From positions 1-39,104 of the forward strand of contig JBCBZK010000018.1 in the NCBI GenBank assembly GCA_039815365.1: a stretch of DNA of 39,104 nt, given 5' to 3'. Within the stretch, counting starts at the first letter, position 1. The number at the start of each line of letters is the position of its first letter. Below, one piece after another: positions 15,899 through 24,667 of this stretch. The position numbers were made by a program, and so were the translations under genes. The notes beneath the pieces were generated by a model, which saw only the letters and a list, made by a program, of their open reading frames with translations, made no database searches and was not told the DNA's origin. This DNA is from CALBPI01 sp039815365 (GTDB lineage Bacteria; Pseudomonadota; Gammaproteobacteria; Steroidobacterales; Woeseiaceae).

Positions 15899-16357
15899 AT
15901 GTTTCGAGTCATCTTGTTTGAGCCGGAAATTCCACCGAATACCGGCAATATTATTCGCCTGTGCGCCAATACGGGTTGTGAGTTGCATCTTATACAACCG
16001 CTCGGCTTTTCGCTCGACGAAAAACGTCTGCGGCGCGCCGGATTGGACTACGCAGAGTTTGCATCGGTAAAGACCTGGGAGACATTGGAAGTCTGCTTGA
16101 CTGCGCTTGGTCGCCCGCGCGTCTTTGCGTTGTCGAGCAAGGTCACAACGCCCTACACCGAGGCGGCGTTCAAGCCTGGCGATGCGTTGTTGTTTGGCCC
16201 GGAAACGCGTGGGTTACCGGGATCAGTGCTCGCAACGCTCGATGCAACCCACAAACTGACGATTCCGATGCAGCCTGACAGCCGAAGTCTGAACTTGTCC
16301 AACAGCGTTGCCGTTGTGGTTTACGAGGCGTGGCGTCAACAGGGTTTTAGTTGCTGA
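15899..16357 (+). CDS. trmL: tRNA (cytidine/uridine-2'-O-)-methyltransferase TrmL
   Basis: TrmL is a SPOUT-fold enzyme that methylates the 2'-O of the wobble base of tRNA-Leu. With ATG 15899 it has 152 residues (157 in E. coli) and begins MFRVILFEPEIPPNTGNIIRL, the family's conserved start. The knot region is visible as LLFGPETRGLP, the IPMQPDSRSLNLSNSVAVVVYEAWRQ block and the C-terminal end. The 27 codons further upstream in the same frame have no family match. Its stop overlaps the 3' end of convergent gpsA by 11 bp. In E. coli trmL also lies next to the secB-gpsA cluster. Confidence 0.94.
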   Translation: MFRVILFEPEIPPNTGNIIRLCANTGCELHLIQPLGFSLDEKRLRRAGLDYAEFASVKTWETLEVCLTALGRPRVFALSSKVTTPYTEAAFKPGDALLFGPETRGLPGSVLATLDATHKLTIPMQPDSRSLNLSNSVAVVVYEAWRQQGFSC

Positions 16358-17357
16358 CAAATTCCGCGCCCGGCGCGCGCTGCATCAATGCGCGCACCGC
16401 TTCCATCGGTTCGACGTCTGCGTAGATGATGCGGTATATCTGCTCGGTAATCGGCATTTCCAGATCGATAGCCTGCGCGCTTTCGAACACCGCGCGGGCT
16501 GCGAGAACGCCTTCGACCACTTGCTGAATTTCGACTTCCGCTTCCTTGACCGACAGGCCGCGCGCGAGCGCCAAACCCATGCGTCTGTTCCGCGATTGAT
16601 CGTCGGTGCAGGTCAATACGAGGTCGCCCATGCCTGCAAGACCCATAAAAGTCTCAGCTTTGGCGCCGCGTGATAATCCAAAGCGGGTCATCTCTGACAA
16701 ACCACGAGTGATGAACGCAACGCGTGTGTTGCTACCGAAACCCAGTCCGTCGGAAAGACCGGCGCCAATCGCCATGACATTCTTGATCGCACCACCTACC
16801 TCAACCCCTACGACGTCGTCGCTGGTGTAGGCGCGAAAATGTTCATCCGAAACACGCGCAGCAATCTGCGCAGCAAATGCGGGATCGCTGGATGCGACCG
16901 TCAAAGCGGTTGGCAAACCTCGCGCGAGCTCTTTGGCAAAAGTCGGGCCCGACAACACGGCGCAACGATAGTGATCGCCGAGGACTTCGGCGACGACTTC
17001 GTGCGGCAGTTTACCCGTCGCAAGCTCCAGGCCTTTTGTCGCCCAGGAAATACCCGGGTTCCCGGTAATGGCCTGTTGCACAAGGCCGAGCGTTTCGCGT
17101 AACCCGTGGCTAGGAACGCTGACGAGAATTTCGACAGCGCCATCGACTGCCTCGGCAAGAGACGATGCGATCTGCAAGCGGTCCGGGAACGGACCTTCGG
17201 GCAGGTAGCGCTCGTTAATCCGACCCTTGGCCATTGTCGCGAGTTGGGCACTGTCGCGCCCCCAAAGCTTCACATGTGAGCCGGCGCGCGCGTACTGAAT
17301 TGCGAGCGCCGTGCCCCAGGAGCCGGCGCCAATAACTGCGACCGACTCCGCGGACAT
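16347..17357 (-). CDS. gpsA: glycerol-3-phosphate dehydrogenase [NAD(P)+]
   Basis: GpsA reduces dihydroxyacetone phosphate to sn-glycerol 3-phosphate for phospholipid synthesis. The 336-residue protein opens with the Rossmann motif VIGAGSWGTALA. It then has WATKGLE, LSGPTFAKELARGLPTA, the catalytic-lysine region GVEVGGAIKNVMAIGAG, NTRVAFITRGLSEM and GLAGMGDLVLTCT with SRNRRMG. The ATG directly follows the secB stop codon, and it is the last gene of the yibN-grxC-secB-gpsA unit. Its 3' end overlaps trmL. Confidence 0.96.
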   Translation of the reverse strand: MSAESVAVIGAGSWGTALAIQYARAGSHVKLWGRDSAQLATMAKGRINERYLPEGPFPDRLQIASSLAEAVDGAVEILVSVPSHGLRETLGLVQQAITGNPGISWATKGLELATGKLPHEVVAEVLGDHYRCAVLSGPTFAKELARGLPTALTVASSDPAFAAQIAARVSDEHFRAYTSDDVVGVEVGGAIKNVMAIGAGLSDGLGFGSNTRVAFITRGLSEMTRFGLSRGAKAETFMGLAGMGDLVLTCTDDQSRNRRMGLALARGLSVKEAEVEIQQVVEGVLAARAVFESAQAIDLEMPITEQIYRIIYADVEPMEAVRALMQRAPGAEFVSN

Positions 17358-17840
17358 CTAGTGCGCGCCTGCGGCGAGTTGTTGCGCGGCTTCTTCCTGC
17401 GAGCGTCGGAACAACGCCTCGAAGTCGATCGGTTGCAATATCAGGTCCGGGAATCCGCCGCGTTGCACGGCCGCCGATACGGCTGCGCGTGCATACGGGA
17501 AGAGTGTGCTGGGGCAAAACGTGCCAAGGATGAGCGACATTTCTTCATCAGAATAGCCACGGATAACAAACAACCCGGCTTGCTGCAGCTCAACCAGGAA
17601 TGCTGTTTCGTCATTGACTTTGGCATCCAGCGTGATTGTCAGCACCATTTCATACAAATGATCTTCGATCTTTGTGTTGGACGTGCGCAAATTCATGTTG
17701 GTGTTCGGGCGGAAATCCGGCGTTGCGAAAATTTTGGGAGAACCGGGTGATTCGAACGAAAAATCCTTGATGTAAATCTTGCTCACACCAATTTCGCGTT
17801 TGACGTCTTCTTCACTCGCGGCAGCAGTCTCTTCAGCCAT
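17358..17840 (-). CDS. secB: protein-export chaperone SecB
   Basis: SecB is a tetrameric cytosolic chaperone that keeps preproteins unfolded and passes them to SecA. The 160-residue protein shows the family core: IYIKDFSFESP near the start, the NLRTSNTKIEDHLYEMVLTITLDA region, QQAGLF and the signature GTFCPSTLFPYARAAVS, with GGFPDLILQPIDFEALF near the end. An acidic N-terminus (AEETAAASEEDV) and an Ala/Gln tail are usual. A GAGAGAC Shine-Dalgarno precedes the ATG. It lies between grxC and gpsA as in E. coli. Confidence 0.96.
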   Translation of the reverse strand: MAEETAAASEEDVKREIGVSKIYIKDFSFESPGSPKIFATPDFRPNTNMNLRTSNTKIEDHLYEMVLTITLDAKVNDETAFLVELQQAGLFVIRGYSDEEMSLILGTFCPSTLFPYARAAVSAAVQRGGFPDLILQPIDFEALFRRSQEEAAQQLAAGAH

Positions 17841-17872
17841 GCTCAGTCTCTCTTCAATACAAGGTAAATAAT

Positions 17873-18133
17873 TTAGTGTTGTGCGAGCAGCGCATCCAGT
17901 TCGCCGCGTTGCTCAAGTGCGTTCAGATCGTCAAAACCGCCAACGTGGTGGTCTGCAATAAAAATCTGTGGAACGGTACGGCCGCCGTTACTGCGCGCGA
18001 GCATTTCATCGCGTTTCTTTCGATCGCTCGTCACGTCGTACTCGACGTATGCGACACCTTTCTTATCCAGCAACGCTTTGGCTGCGTGGCAGTAAGGACA
18101 ATAGCCTTTCGAATAAACAGTCACTTCACTCAT
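17873..18133 (-). CDS. grxC: glutaredoxin 3
   Basis: A small dithiol glutaredoxin (86 residues) that reduces disulfides and glutathione adducts. The CPYC active site is in VYSKGYCPYCHAAKALL, and the glutathione-binding TVPQIFI with cis-Pro and the HVGGFDDLNALEQRGELD motif follow. I use ATG 18133; the frame is open 29 codons further but that part is the reverse frame of the lysine-rich yibN tail. The ATG overlaps the yibN stop (ATGA), indicating coupled translation. Confidence 0.94.
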   Translation of the reverse strand: MSEVTVYSKGYCPYCHAAKALLDKKGVAYVEYDVTSDRKKRDEMLARSNGGRTVPQIFIADHHVGGFDDLNALEQRGELDALLAQH

Positions 18134-18606
18134 GCGTCTGCCTTTTTGTCTTTGTTCTTTTTCTTCTTTTTGTTTTTGCTTTTGGTCGCGCTGACCAGCG
18201 GTAGTTTGTCCTGCTGCCATGAGGCCAAACCGCCACGCAAGGCGTAGACGTTGTCATAGCCCTTCTTGCGTAGCGTGTTCACGACGCGACTGCATTGCAT
18301 GCCACTGGCGCACGTAATGATGATTTTCTTGTCTTTCAGATCAGCGAGCCTGTCTTCGTTGCTCGACAGCGAATCTGCGGTGACGTTGCGCGAGCCAGCA
18401 ATATGACCGGCATTGAAACTCTCCGCCGGGCGAATATCGATGACGCTGGCATCGGCATTAATAAGCCCGATCGCGGTCGCCGTATCGAGGTCCGTCTTGC
18501 CGCGTGTCGCCAAGCGCATTTCGGTAGCGATCACCAAAAACAAGCTTGCCACCAGACCACCGGTGAGCAGCAGATTGTTGTTGGTGAATTCCAGTAGTTG
18601 TTCCAT
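18130..18606 (-). CDS. yibN: membrane-anchored rhodanese-like protein (YibN type)
   Basis: A 158-residue protein with one N-terminal transmembrane helix (about residues 12-28, LLLTGGLVASLFLVIA) and a single rhodanese domain facing the cytosol. The domain shows VIDIRPAESFNAGHIAGSRNV and the active-site loop CASGMQCSR with a candidate catalytic cysteine, then GYDNVYALRGGLASW. The last 17 residues are almost all Lys, Asn and Asp (KSKNKKKKKNKDKK), a tail worth noting. YibN has recently been tied to the membrane insertion machinery in E. coli; here the neighbourhood with secB agrees. It heads the yibN-grxC-secB-gpsA unit. Confidence 0.88.
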   Translation of the reverse strand: MEQLLEFTNNNLLLTGGLVASLFLVIATEMRLATRGKTDLDTATAIGLINADASVIDIRPAESFNAGHIAGSRNVTADSLSSNEDRLADLKDKKIIITCASGMQCSRVVNTLRKKGYDNVYALRGGLASWQQDKLPLVSATKSKNKKKKKNKDKKADA

Positions 18607-18673
18607 CGTGACGTACCTAGATAGGGCGCTAGTTAAATGCCAGGAAGCCCATCAAGAACTGCCCGAGCCCGCG

Positions 18674-18682
18674 AGTATACCA
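18674..18682 (-). promoter_or_regulatory. yibN operon promoter, extended -10
   Basis: On the minus strand TGGTATACT is an extended -10 element about 68 bp upstream of the yibN ATG. No convincing -35 accompanies it. The same TGnTATACT form occurs in front of gyrB. Confidence 0.45.
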
Positions 18683-18813
18683 ATATTAGAACGCTTACCG
18701 CTCTCTGGCGATGTTCTGCGACCCACTGACCGAATCGGTAATCTGTGAAGCTGTTCAGCTACGATTCACGGCTAGCCGCGTATGGTAACCCCAAGCTACG
18801 CAGGATTAGGCCA

Positions 18814-19440
18814 ATGAACGTCTTCAAACTACTGATCACAATGAGCGCACTGGTGGTGTTATCGGGTTGCGCGACAATGAGCGAAGAAGAATGCGTTATG
18901 TCTGATTGGCAGACTGTTGGCTATGAGGATGGCGTGCTTGGCAAATCGCCGGCGTCCATCGGCACGTATCGCAAAGCGTGCGCCAAAGCCGGTGTCACGC
19001 CTGATCTGGACGCATATCGCGCAGGACATGACGAAGGTTTGGTGTTGTTCTGTCGACCGCAAAACGGCTATCGCGTGGGTGAAAATGGCGGACGTTACAA
19101 CGGCGTTTGCGCCCGCAACGATGAGGCTGGTTTCCTTGCCGCCTATGAGCAAGGACGCACGCTGTACTCTCTAAGAAGCGATGTCGCGTCGTTATCGTCG
19201 CAGTTAGCGAGTGCTCGAGATGAGCTTTTGGATATCGAGCAGCAGATCGAAAGTGAGACGCTGCGCATGATTGGTTCGGGTTTAAGCGCGGAGCAACGGC
19301 TGCAGATTCTGTCTGACACCAAAGCGCTAGCGGCCCGCAAAAGCACGCTCAAAGATGACATCGAGTACCTTGTGATCGAACTTGATGCCAGCCGAGACCG
19401 GTTAGACGCTTTTGAGCAAGTACAGGTCGCCGGCTACTAA
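18814..19440 (+). CDS. DUF2799 outer-membrane-type lipoprotein
   Basis: A 208-residue predicted lipoprotein. The signal sequence MNVFKLLITMSALVVLSGC ends in a lipobox with the lipidated cysteine at 19. The DUF2799 region follows: EEECVMSDWQTVGYEDGVLGK, an RKACAKAGVTPDLDAYRAGHDEGL stretch and LFCRPQNGYRVGENGGRYNGVC, repeating a W/Y-xxGYxDG-like pattern with paired cysteines. From about residue 115 the chain is Leu/Glu/Arg-rich and probably forms a coiled coil. Function is unknown. ATG 18814 is preferred over an upstream in-frame codon because it yields a correct signal peptide. Confidence 0.82.
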   Translation: MNVFKLLITMSALVVLSGCATMSEEECVMSDWQTVGYEDGVLGKSPASIGTYRKACAKAGVTPDLDAYRAGHDEGLVLFCRPQNGYRVGENGGRYNGVCARNDEAGFLAAYEQGRTLYSLRSDVASLSSQLASARDELLDIEQQIESETLRMIGSGLSAEQRLQILSDTKALAARKSTLKDDIEYLVIELDASRDRLDAFEQVQVAGY

Positions 19441-19515
19441 ATGCTGCGCGGCAGGGCGCCGCTGCTGTTCCCGGCACAAACGTCATTGCACAGGTGACGC
19501 GCCCATTGATGTCTA

Positions 19516-19524
19516 TGCTAGTAT
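19516..19524 (+). promoter_or_regulatory. possible promoter of the DUF47-PiT unit
   Basis: TGCTAGTAT reads as an extended -10 (TG, one base, TAGTAT) about 70 bp before DUF47. A TGACGC at 19495-19500 could be a poor -35 at 18 bp. Only suggestive. Confidence 0.3.
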
Positions 19525-19592
19525 CCACAGCGTTTTTAGCGAGCTTCGCGACGGTCGCGCAGCCATGCTGAAGTCCTGCGAGGGGAGCTGTT

Positions 19593-20267
19593 TTGGCCAG
19601 TCTATTGACCGGAATGTTTGGCAAGTCACCAGTGCAGCCACTGGAGCAACACGCCAACGTAGTTCATAAGTGTGCGCGCCAGCTTCAAGAGTTCTTTAAA
19701 GCTGTCACGAAAAGCGATTGGGAAACCGCCGCAGCGTGCCGGTCAAACATCGAAGCGCTCGAAAATGAGGCAGATGACCTCAAGAAGCAGATTCGCATGC
19801 AGCTGCCCAAGAGCCTGTTTATGCCTGTGCCCCGCGAGGATCTGCTCGAATTGCTCGTCGTACAGGACAAAATCGCGAACCGTTCCAAAGATGTGTCAGG
19901 CATTGTCATGGGGCGCAACCTTGAGATTCCACCGTCCATTTCCGACGATTTCATGACGTTTGTGGACCGCTGTATCGATGCGACCAAGCAGGCGCGCAAA
20001 AGCGTCCGCGAGCTGGACGAGCTGTTTACGTCCGGGTTTCGTGGCGCTGAGGCCGATCTGGTCATCAGCATGATCGAAGAGTTAGACCATATCGAGACAG
20101 ACACAGATGCACTCGAAGTCGTCGTTCGTTCAGGGCTTTTTAAGATTGAAAAAGACTTGAATCCGATCGATGCAATGTTCCTGTATCAAACGGTCGGTAA
20201 GATCGGCGAGATTGCCGATATGGCAGAGAGAGTGGGGCGGCGCTTAGAGCTGCTGCTCTCGCACTAG
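19593..20267 (+). CDS. DUF47 / PhoU-like protein (TIGR00153 family)
   Basis: A 224-residue all-helical cytosolic protein distantly related to PhoU. Family features are FGKSPVQPLEQHANVV at the start, a central EADDLKKQIRMQLPKSLFMPVPREDLLELL block with the acidic residues that bind metal in PhoU-like folds, and DLNPIDAMFLYQTVGKIGEIADMAERVGRRLELLL at the end. It is nearly always found next to a PiT permease, as here, and is thought to regulate it. The start is a TTG five bases after GGGGAG; ATG 19614 would remove conserved N-terminal residues, so TTG is preferred. Confidence 0.88.
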   Translation: MASLLTGMFGKSPVQPLEQHANVVHKCARQLQEFFKAVTKSDWETAAACRSNIEALENEADDLKKQIRMQLPKSLFMPVPREDLLELLVVQDKIANRSKDVSGIVMGRNLEIPPSISDDFMTFVDRCIDATKQARKSVRELDELFTSGFRGAEADLVISMIEELDHIETDTDALEVVVRSGLFKIEKDLNPIDAMFLYQTVGKIGEIADMAERVGRRLELLLSH

Positions 20268-20307
20268 CTGAACCATACTCAATAACAATTAAATACTGGT
20301 CTCTCTG

Positions 20308-21558
20308 ATGGAAGCGTATCTCGTCTATATCGGCCTCGCGGCCCTGTTTGGCATCTTCATGGCATGGGGTATCGGTGCTAATGATGTTGCTAACGCCATG
20401 GCGACATCCGTAGGTTCCAAGGCACTGACGATACGCCAGGCGATTGTTGTCGCCGCTATTTTTGAGTTTCTGGGTGCGGTACTGGCCGGTGGCGAAGTCA
20501 CCTCGACGATCCGCAAGGGTATTGTCGATACTGGATTGATCAGTGATACGCCAGAGCTTTTGATCTACGGCATGTTGGCGGCGTTGCTGGCGGCAGGCTC
20601 GTGGTTGTTGATTGCCTCGCAGCGAGGCTGGCCGGTATCAACCACGCATTCCATCGTCGGCGCCATCGTTGGCTTTGCCGCGGTTGGCATCGGTATCGAT
20701 GCGGTGCAATGGGGTCAGGTTGGCACGATCGTCATGAGTTGGGTTGTCTCGCCCGTGACGGCGGGCATGATCGCGTACTTTATTTACAAGACCGTGCAAT
20801 GGCTCATCCTGTCACGTGAGGATCCGCTCAAGCACGCGAAACGTTACGTACCCGTATACATCTTTTTCGCCGCATTCACGATGACGCTGGTGACCATTCT
20901 CAAAGGCCTGAAACACGTCGGGCTGAATCTGAGTATGGGCAATAGTTATGCGTTGGCAATTGGTATCGCTGTGGTGATCGCAATTCTGGGCGCGGTATTT
21001 ATCAACCGGATTCAGCCGGATCCCAAGCAAGACAAGAAGCAGCATTTCTACACGGTGGAACGCGTGTTCGCTGTACTGATGGTGATCACCGCTTGCGGCA
21101 TGGCATTTGCGCACGGCTCCAACGATGTCGCGAATGCCATTGGGCCCTTAGCCGCGGTGATTTCAGTCGCCCAAACCGGCGTTGTTGCCGCGAAATCGGC
21201 AACACCTGTCTGGGTGTTGTTGCTCGGCGGCGTCGGTATCGTCGTTGGTCTCGCGACTTACGGTGTACGTGTCATCGCGACGGTCGGTCAGAAGATCACG
21301 CACCTGACACCCAGTCGTGGTTTTGCCGCAGAGCTCGCTGCGGCGACGACGATTGTGATTGCCTCGGGCACCGGCATTCCGATTTCCACGACACACACAT
21401 TGGTTGGAGCTGTGTTGGGGGTTGGTCTTGCACGAGGTATTGATGCGATTGATTTGGGCGTCGTTGGCCGGATCTTCGTGTCTTGGGTAGTCACGATTCC
21501 CGCCGGTGCGATTCTCGCGATTATCTTCTTTACGATATTCCGGTTTGTCTTGCCGTAG
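20308..21558 (+). CDS. inorganic phosphate transporter, PiT family
   Basis: A 416-residue inner-membrane permease that takes up phosphate, probably as a metal-phosphate with protons. It shows the two PiT signature copies expected from internal duplication: GIGANDVANAMATSVGSKAL near residue 21 and AHGSNDVANAIGPLAAV in the second half, plus VSTTHSIVGAIVG and ISTTHTLVGAVLGVGLARG. About ten hydrophobic segments are visible. It lies 40 bp after DUF47 and is surely in the same operon. It converges with ubiB with a 2-bp gap. Confidence 0.95.
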   Translation: MEAYLVYIGLAALFGIFMAWGIGANDVANAMATSVGSKALTIRQAIVVAAIFEFLGAVLAGGEVTSTIRKGIVDTGLISDTPELLIYGMLAALLAAGSWLLIASQRGWPVSTTHSIVGAIVGFAAVGIGIDAVQWGQVGTIVMSWVVSPVTAGMIAYFIYKTVQWLILSREDPLKHAKRYVPVYIFFAAFTMTLVTILKGLKHVGLNLSMGNSYALAIGIAVVIAILGAVFINRIQPDPKQDKKQHFYTVERVFAVLMVITACGMAFAHGSNDVANAIGPLAAVISVAQTGVVAAKSATPVWVLLLGGVGIVVGLATYGVRVIATVGQKITHLTPSRGFAAELAAATTIVIASGTGIPISTTHTLVGAVLGVGLARGIDAIDLGVVGRIFVSWVVTIPAGAILAIIFFTIFRFVLP

Positions 21559-21560
21559 CG

Positions 21561-23195
21561 CTATCGGGGCCGCGCGACAAAGAGCGTAACGACGCCGACC
21601 GCAATAGCCGCGTAACCATACGATGGCAGCAAGCTGCTCCAAAGCAGTACGGCACCACCACCGGCAATGGTGGCCAGGCCTAACGTCTGCCAATAGCGAC
21701 GGCGTGCGTCGGCGCGCAGCTCTTCACGCAGTACATCATCGGCCCGGTCTTTGACCGATACCTGAAACTGCCCGTTAGCCGCTTGTTCACCGATACGGCG
21801 CAGCACGGTGGGAAATTCGCGCAGTGTTTCGCGCATTTCCGGCCACTGTGTTTTGAAGTCGTCGATGACCGCTTTGCCACCCAGACGTTCTTCCATCCAT
21901 TGCCGCAAGATCGGCGCAGCGGTGTCGAACAGATCTAGTTGTGGGTACATGTCGCGGCCAAGGCCTTCGATATTAAGCAGCGTTTTTTGCAGCAGAATCA
22001 GTTGCGGTTGCACTTCCATTTCGAAGCGTCGCGCTGTTTCAAACAGACGCAGTAACACTTGACCGAAACTGATCTCCGACAGCGGCTTGTTGAAAATCGG
22101 CTCACAAACCGTTCGCACGGCAGATTCGAGCTCTTCAACACGCGTGTCGGGTGGCACCCAACCCGAGTCGACATGCAGTTGCGCAACGCGGTGGTAGTCG
22201 CGATCAAAAAACGCGAGAAAGTTCTCTGCCAGGTATTGCTGATCCTTGACGTTCAGCGTGCCGATAATGCCGAAATCGATCGCCTGATACATCGGGTTCT
22301 CGGGATCATCCGTACGCACGAAAATGTTGCCCGGATGCATGTCGGCATGGAAAAAGTTGTGGCGGAACACTTGTGTGAAAAAGATCTCAACACCGTTCTC
22401 AGCAAGCTTCTTGATGTTTGTGCCAGCAGCCCGGAGTGCTTCCATGTTGCTGATGTGCACGCCATAGATGCGTTCCATGACCAGAACCTGCACGCGACAG
22501 TAATCGAAATACACTTCCGGCACATAAAGCTGATCGGAGTATTCAAAGTTTCGTCGCAACTGAGAGCCGTTCGCGGCTTCGCGCATCAGGTCAAGCTCAT
22601 CCATGATGGTCTTGTCGTATTCCTGGACGACTTCGACCGGACGCAAACGTTCACCGTCGGGCAGATAGCGCTGCGCCAACTCCGCCATGACATACATGAC
22701 CTCCAGATCGCGCCGAATCAAATCCCGCATGCCGGGCCGCAACACTTTGACGACGACGTCTTTGCCGTCCTTGAGTGTTGCTGGATGCACTTGCGCGATC
22801 GACGCCGCGGCCATCGGCGTTTCGTCAAATTCGGCGAAGACCTCGGTGAGCTCGAAGCCGTACGCGTCTTCGATAATCTTGCGCGCCAATTTGCCGTCAA
22901 ACGGCGGTACCTGATCCTGAAGCTTGGCGAGTTCGGCCGCGATGTCGGGCGGCAGCAAATCACGGCGTGTTGAGAGCGTTTGGCCGAGTTTGATAAAGAT
23001 CGGACCGAGCTCTTCCAGTGCGAGCCGAATGCGAATGGCTAGCGGGGTGTCGCGTTCGTGCCGTCGACCACCAACGACAAACAGCAGTTTGAGCGGTTTG
23101 AGTAACGGCGAAGTTGCGATCAGATCGTCTAGCGAATACTTGACGAGCACGCGTTGGATCGCGACGAGTCGGCGCATGCGGGACCAGGTCAGCAT
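21561..23195 (-). CDS. ubiB: ubiquinone biosynthesis atypical kinase/ATPase UbiB
   Basis: UbiB is a membrane-bound ADCK/ABC1-family protein needed for ubiquinone synthesis, thought to use ATP to extract or organise hydrophobic intermediates. The 544-residue protein has the family KxGQ motif in FIKLGQTLSTRRDLLP, an ASIAQVHPA loop, VKVLRPGM with the lysine, the catalytic-type HADMHPGNIFV and IDFGIIG metal loop. Two C-terminal transmembrane helices follow (LGLATIAGGGAVLLW and YGYAAIAVGVVTLFV). It is the last gene of the ubiE-ubiJ-ubiB segment and ends 2 bp from the PiT gene. Confidence 0.96.
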   Translation of the reverse strand: MLTWSRMRRLVAIQRVLVKYSLDDLIATSPLLKPLKLLFVVGGRRHERDTPLAIRIRLALEELGPIFIKLGQTLSTRRDLLPPDIAAELAKLQDQVPPFDGKLARKIIEDAYGFELTEVFAEFDETPMAAASIAQVHPATLKDGKDVVVKVLRPGMRDLIRRDLEVMYVMAELAQRYLPDGERLRPVEVVQEYDKTIMDELDLMREAANGSQLRRNFEYSDQLYVPEVYFDYCRVQVLVMERIYGVHISNMEALRAAGTNIKKLAENGVEIFFTQVFRHNFFHADMHPGNIFVRTDDPENPMYQAIDFGIIGTLNVKDQQYLAENFLAFFDRDYHRVAQLHVDSGWVPPDTRVEELESAVRTVCEPIFNKPLSEISFGQVLLRLFETARRFEMEVQPQLILLQKTLLNIEGLGRDMYPQLDLFDTAAPILRQWMEERLGGKAVIDDFKTQWPEMRETLREFPTVLRRIGEQAANGQFQVSVKDRADDVLREELRADARRRYWQTLGLATIAGGGAVLLWSSLLPSYGYAAIAVGVVTLFVARPR

Positions 23196-23198
23196 CGG

Positions 23199-23816
23199 TT
23201 AATCTAGCTCGTCGAGTAGTGCGTTGATTGCTTGCACACGCGCCGTGGCGCGCGCCACATCATCGCGCAACACTTCGACTTCATCGCGGAAGTGGTCGAA
23301 CAATTCGCGCGAGGGCAGGGTTTCACGACCTTCGGTCAGGTACTCACCCATGTTGCTATGCAGTTTGCTGCTAATCGCGCCAGCCACGCTTTTCAGACCA
23401 CGCGCGACATTGCCTGCTGTGTGTGCGGCTGTGTCGCCGACGACGTTCGATAGCTCGTCTTCGAGATCGGGTTGCGCGTATCGCAGCAACCCCTGGAAGC
23501 GTGCGCCAATCATGGCGTCGCCACTCAGTTGAATGTGTCCGTCGCGTACCAGTTGCAACGGATCACTGCCGGCAAGACCGGCGAGCGAGATCGGGCTGCC
23601 GGACAACACAACGCTGGGTTCATCGTCATAGCGGGTTGAGAGCTTGAGCTTGCCGTTGATCATGGTCATGTAGATTGCAAGACCGGTATCACGAACGCGC
23701 ACGGCCATGGTTTCGCCTTCAAGAGACTCGGCAATATCGCGCGCCGGTGTTTGCTCCGCAATACGCTTGTTGATCAGCAAGGTCAGCGGTTTGAACATGA
23801 TGCCAAGGTCAATCAT
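23199..23816 (-). CDS. ubiJ: ubiquinone biosynthesis accessory factor UbiJ
   Basis: UbiJ carries an SCP2 lipid-binding domain and scaffolds the soluble Ubi complex that works on hydrophobic intermediates. The 205 residues match the usual length (201 in E. coli). The N-terminal half is SCP2-like (VRDTGLAIYMTMINGKL, SVVLSGSPISLAGL, HIQLSGDAMIGARFQGLL) and the C-terminal part is helical, ending in a coiled segment VEVLRDDVARATARVQAINALLDELD. It lies between ubiE and ubiB as in E. coli. An internal ATG at 23798 is an alternative start. Confidence 0.92.
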   Translation of the reverse strand: MIDLGIMFKPLTLLINKRIAEQTPARDIAESLEGETMAVRVRDTGLAIYMTMINGKLKLSTRYDDEPSVVLSGSPISLAGLAGSDPLQLVRDGHIQLSGDAMIGARFQGLLRYAQPDLEDELSNVVGDTAAHTAGNVARGLKSVAGAISSKLHSNMGEYLTEGRETLPSRELFDHFRDEVEVLRDDVARATARVQAINALLDELD

Positions 23817-23858
23817 CGTCTTGCGTGCTCTTGTAGGTGAGGTGCCAGCGCCGTGCGG

Positions 23859-24614
23859 CTACAGCTTGGTGCCGATGTGAAGCGCGGCAATGCCGCCCGT
23901 GAGGTTGTGATAGGTGCATTGGTCGAAACCGGCCTCTTCCATCATCGTCTTGAGCGTATCCTGATCCGGATGCATGCGAATGGACTCAGCCAGATAGCGA
24001 TAGCTCGCCTCATCGTTGGCAACCACGCGACCTAGCGTTGGCAACACCGAAAAGGAAAATACGTCGTAGAGCGGTTTGAGCGCGTCGTTTGGTCGGGAGA
24101 ACTCGAGGACGAGCAGCCGTCCGCCCGGTTTGAGGACGCGCAACATGGATTCGAGCGCCGCTTGCTTGTGCGTCACATTGCGCAGGCCGAACGCGATCGT
24201 TACCAGGTCGAAAGTATTATCAGCAAAGGGCAGCGCTTCAGCGTCTACCTGCGAGATCGACAAATTGCCGACAACGCCGGCGTCAATCATGCGCGAGCGT
24301 CCTTGCAGCAACATCGCGCGATTAATGTCTGCGAGAACGACATGCCCTTTGGCGCCAACCTGTCGGGCAAATTTCAGTGCCAGATCGCCGGTACCGCCGG
24401 CCAGATCGAGTACCTGTTGCCCTGCGCGCACGCGCGCCTTGTTCACCGTAAAGCGTTTCCAGATGCGATGGATGCCACCGGACATCAAATCATTCATCAG
24501 GTCGTAATTGCCGGCAACCGAATCAAACACACCACGAACATGGTCGGCTTTCTTGTCTTCGGAGACCGTCTGGTAACCAAAGTGCGTTGTGTTGTCGTTA
24601 TTCTGGTCGGTCAT
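23859..24614 (-). CDS. ubiE: ubiquinone/menaquinone C-methyltransferase UbiE
   Basis: UbiE is the SAM-dependent C-methyltransferase of ubiquinone (and, where made, menaquinone) synthesis. The 251 residues equal the E. coli length. Motif I is VLDLAGGTGDLALKFA, followed by VVLADINRAML, the AEALPFADNTFDLVTIAFGLRNV block, LRVLKPGGRLLVLEFSRP and the C-terminal GGIAALHIGTKL. It heads the ubiE-ubiJ-ubiB cluster and is itself downstream of the DUF971 gene with 53 bp between. Confidence 0.96.
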   Translation of the reverse strand: MTDQNNDNTTHFGYQTVSEDKKADHVRGVFDSVAGNYDLMNDLMSGGIHRIWKRFTVNKARVRAGQQVLDLAGGTGDLALKFARQVGAKGHVVLADINRAMLLQGRSRMIDAGVVGNLSISQVDAEALPFADNTFDLVTIAFGLRNVTHKQAALESMLRVLKPGGRLLVLEFSRPNDALKPLYDVFSFSVLPTLGRVVANDEASYRYLAESIRMHPDQDTLKTMMEEAGFDQCTYHNLTGGIAALHIGTKL

Positions 24615-24667
24615 TGGCAGGCTGCCTGATTGCGAGTGGCAAAACGTTGGATACCAAGTGTACCGCG

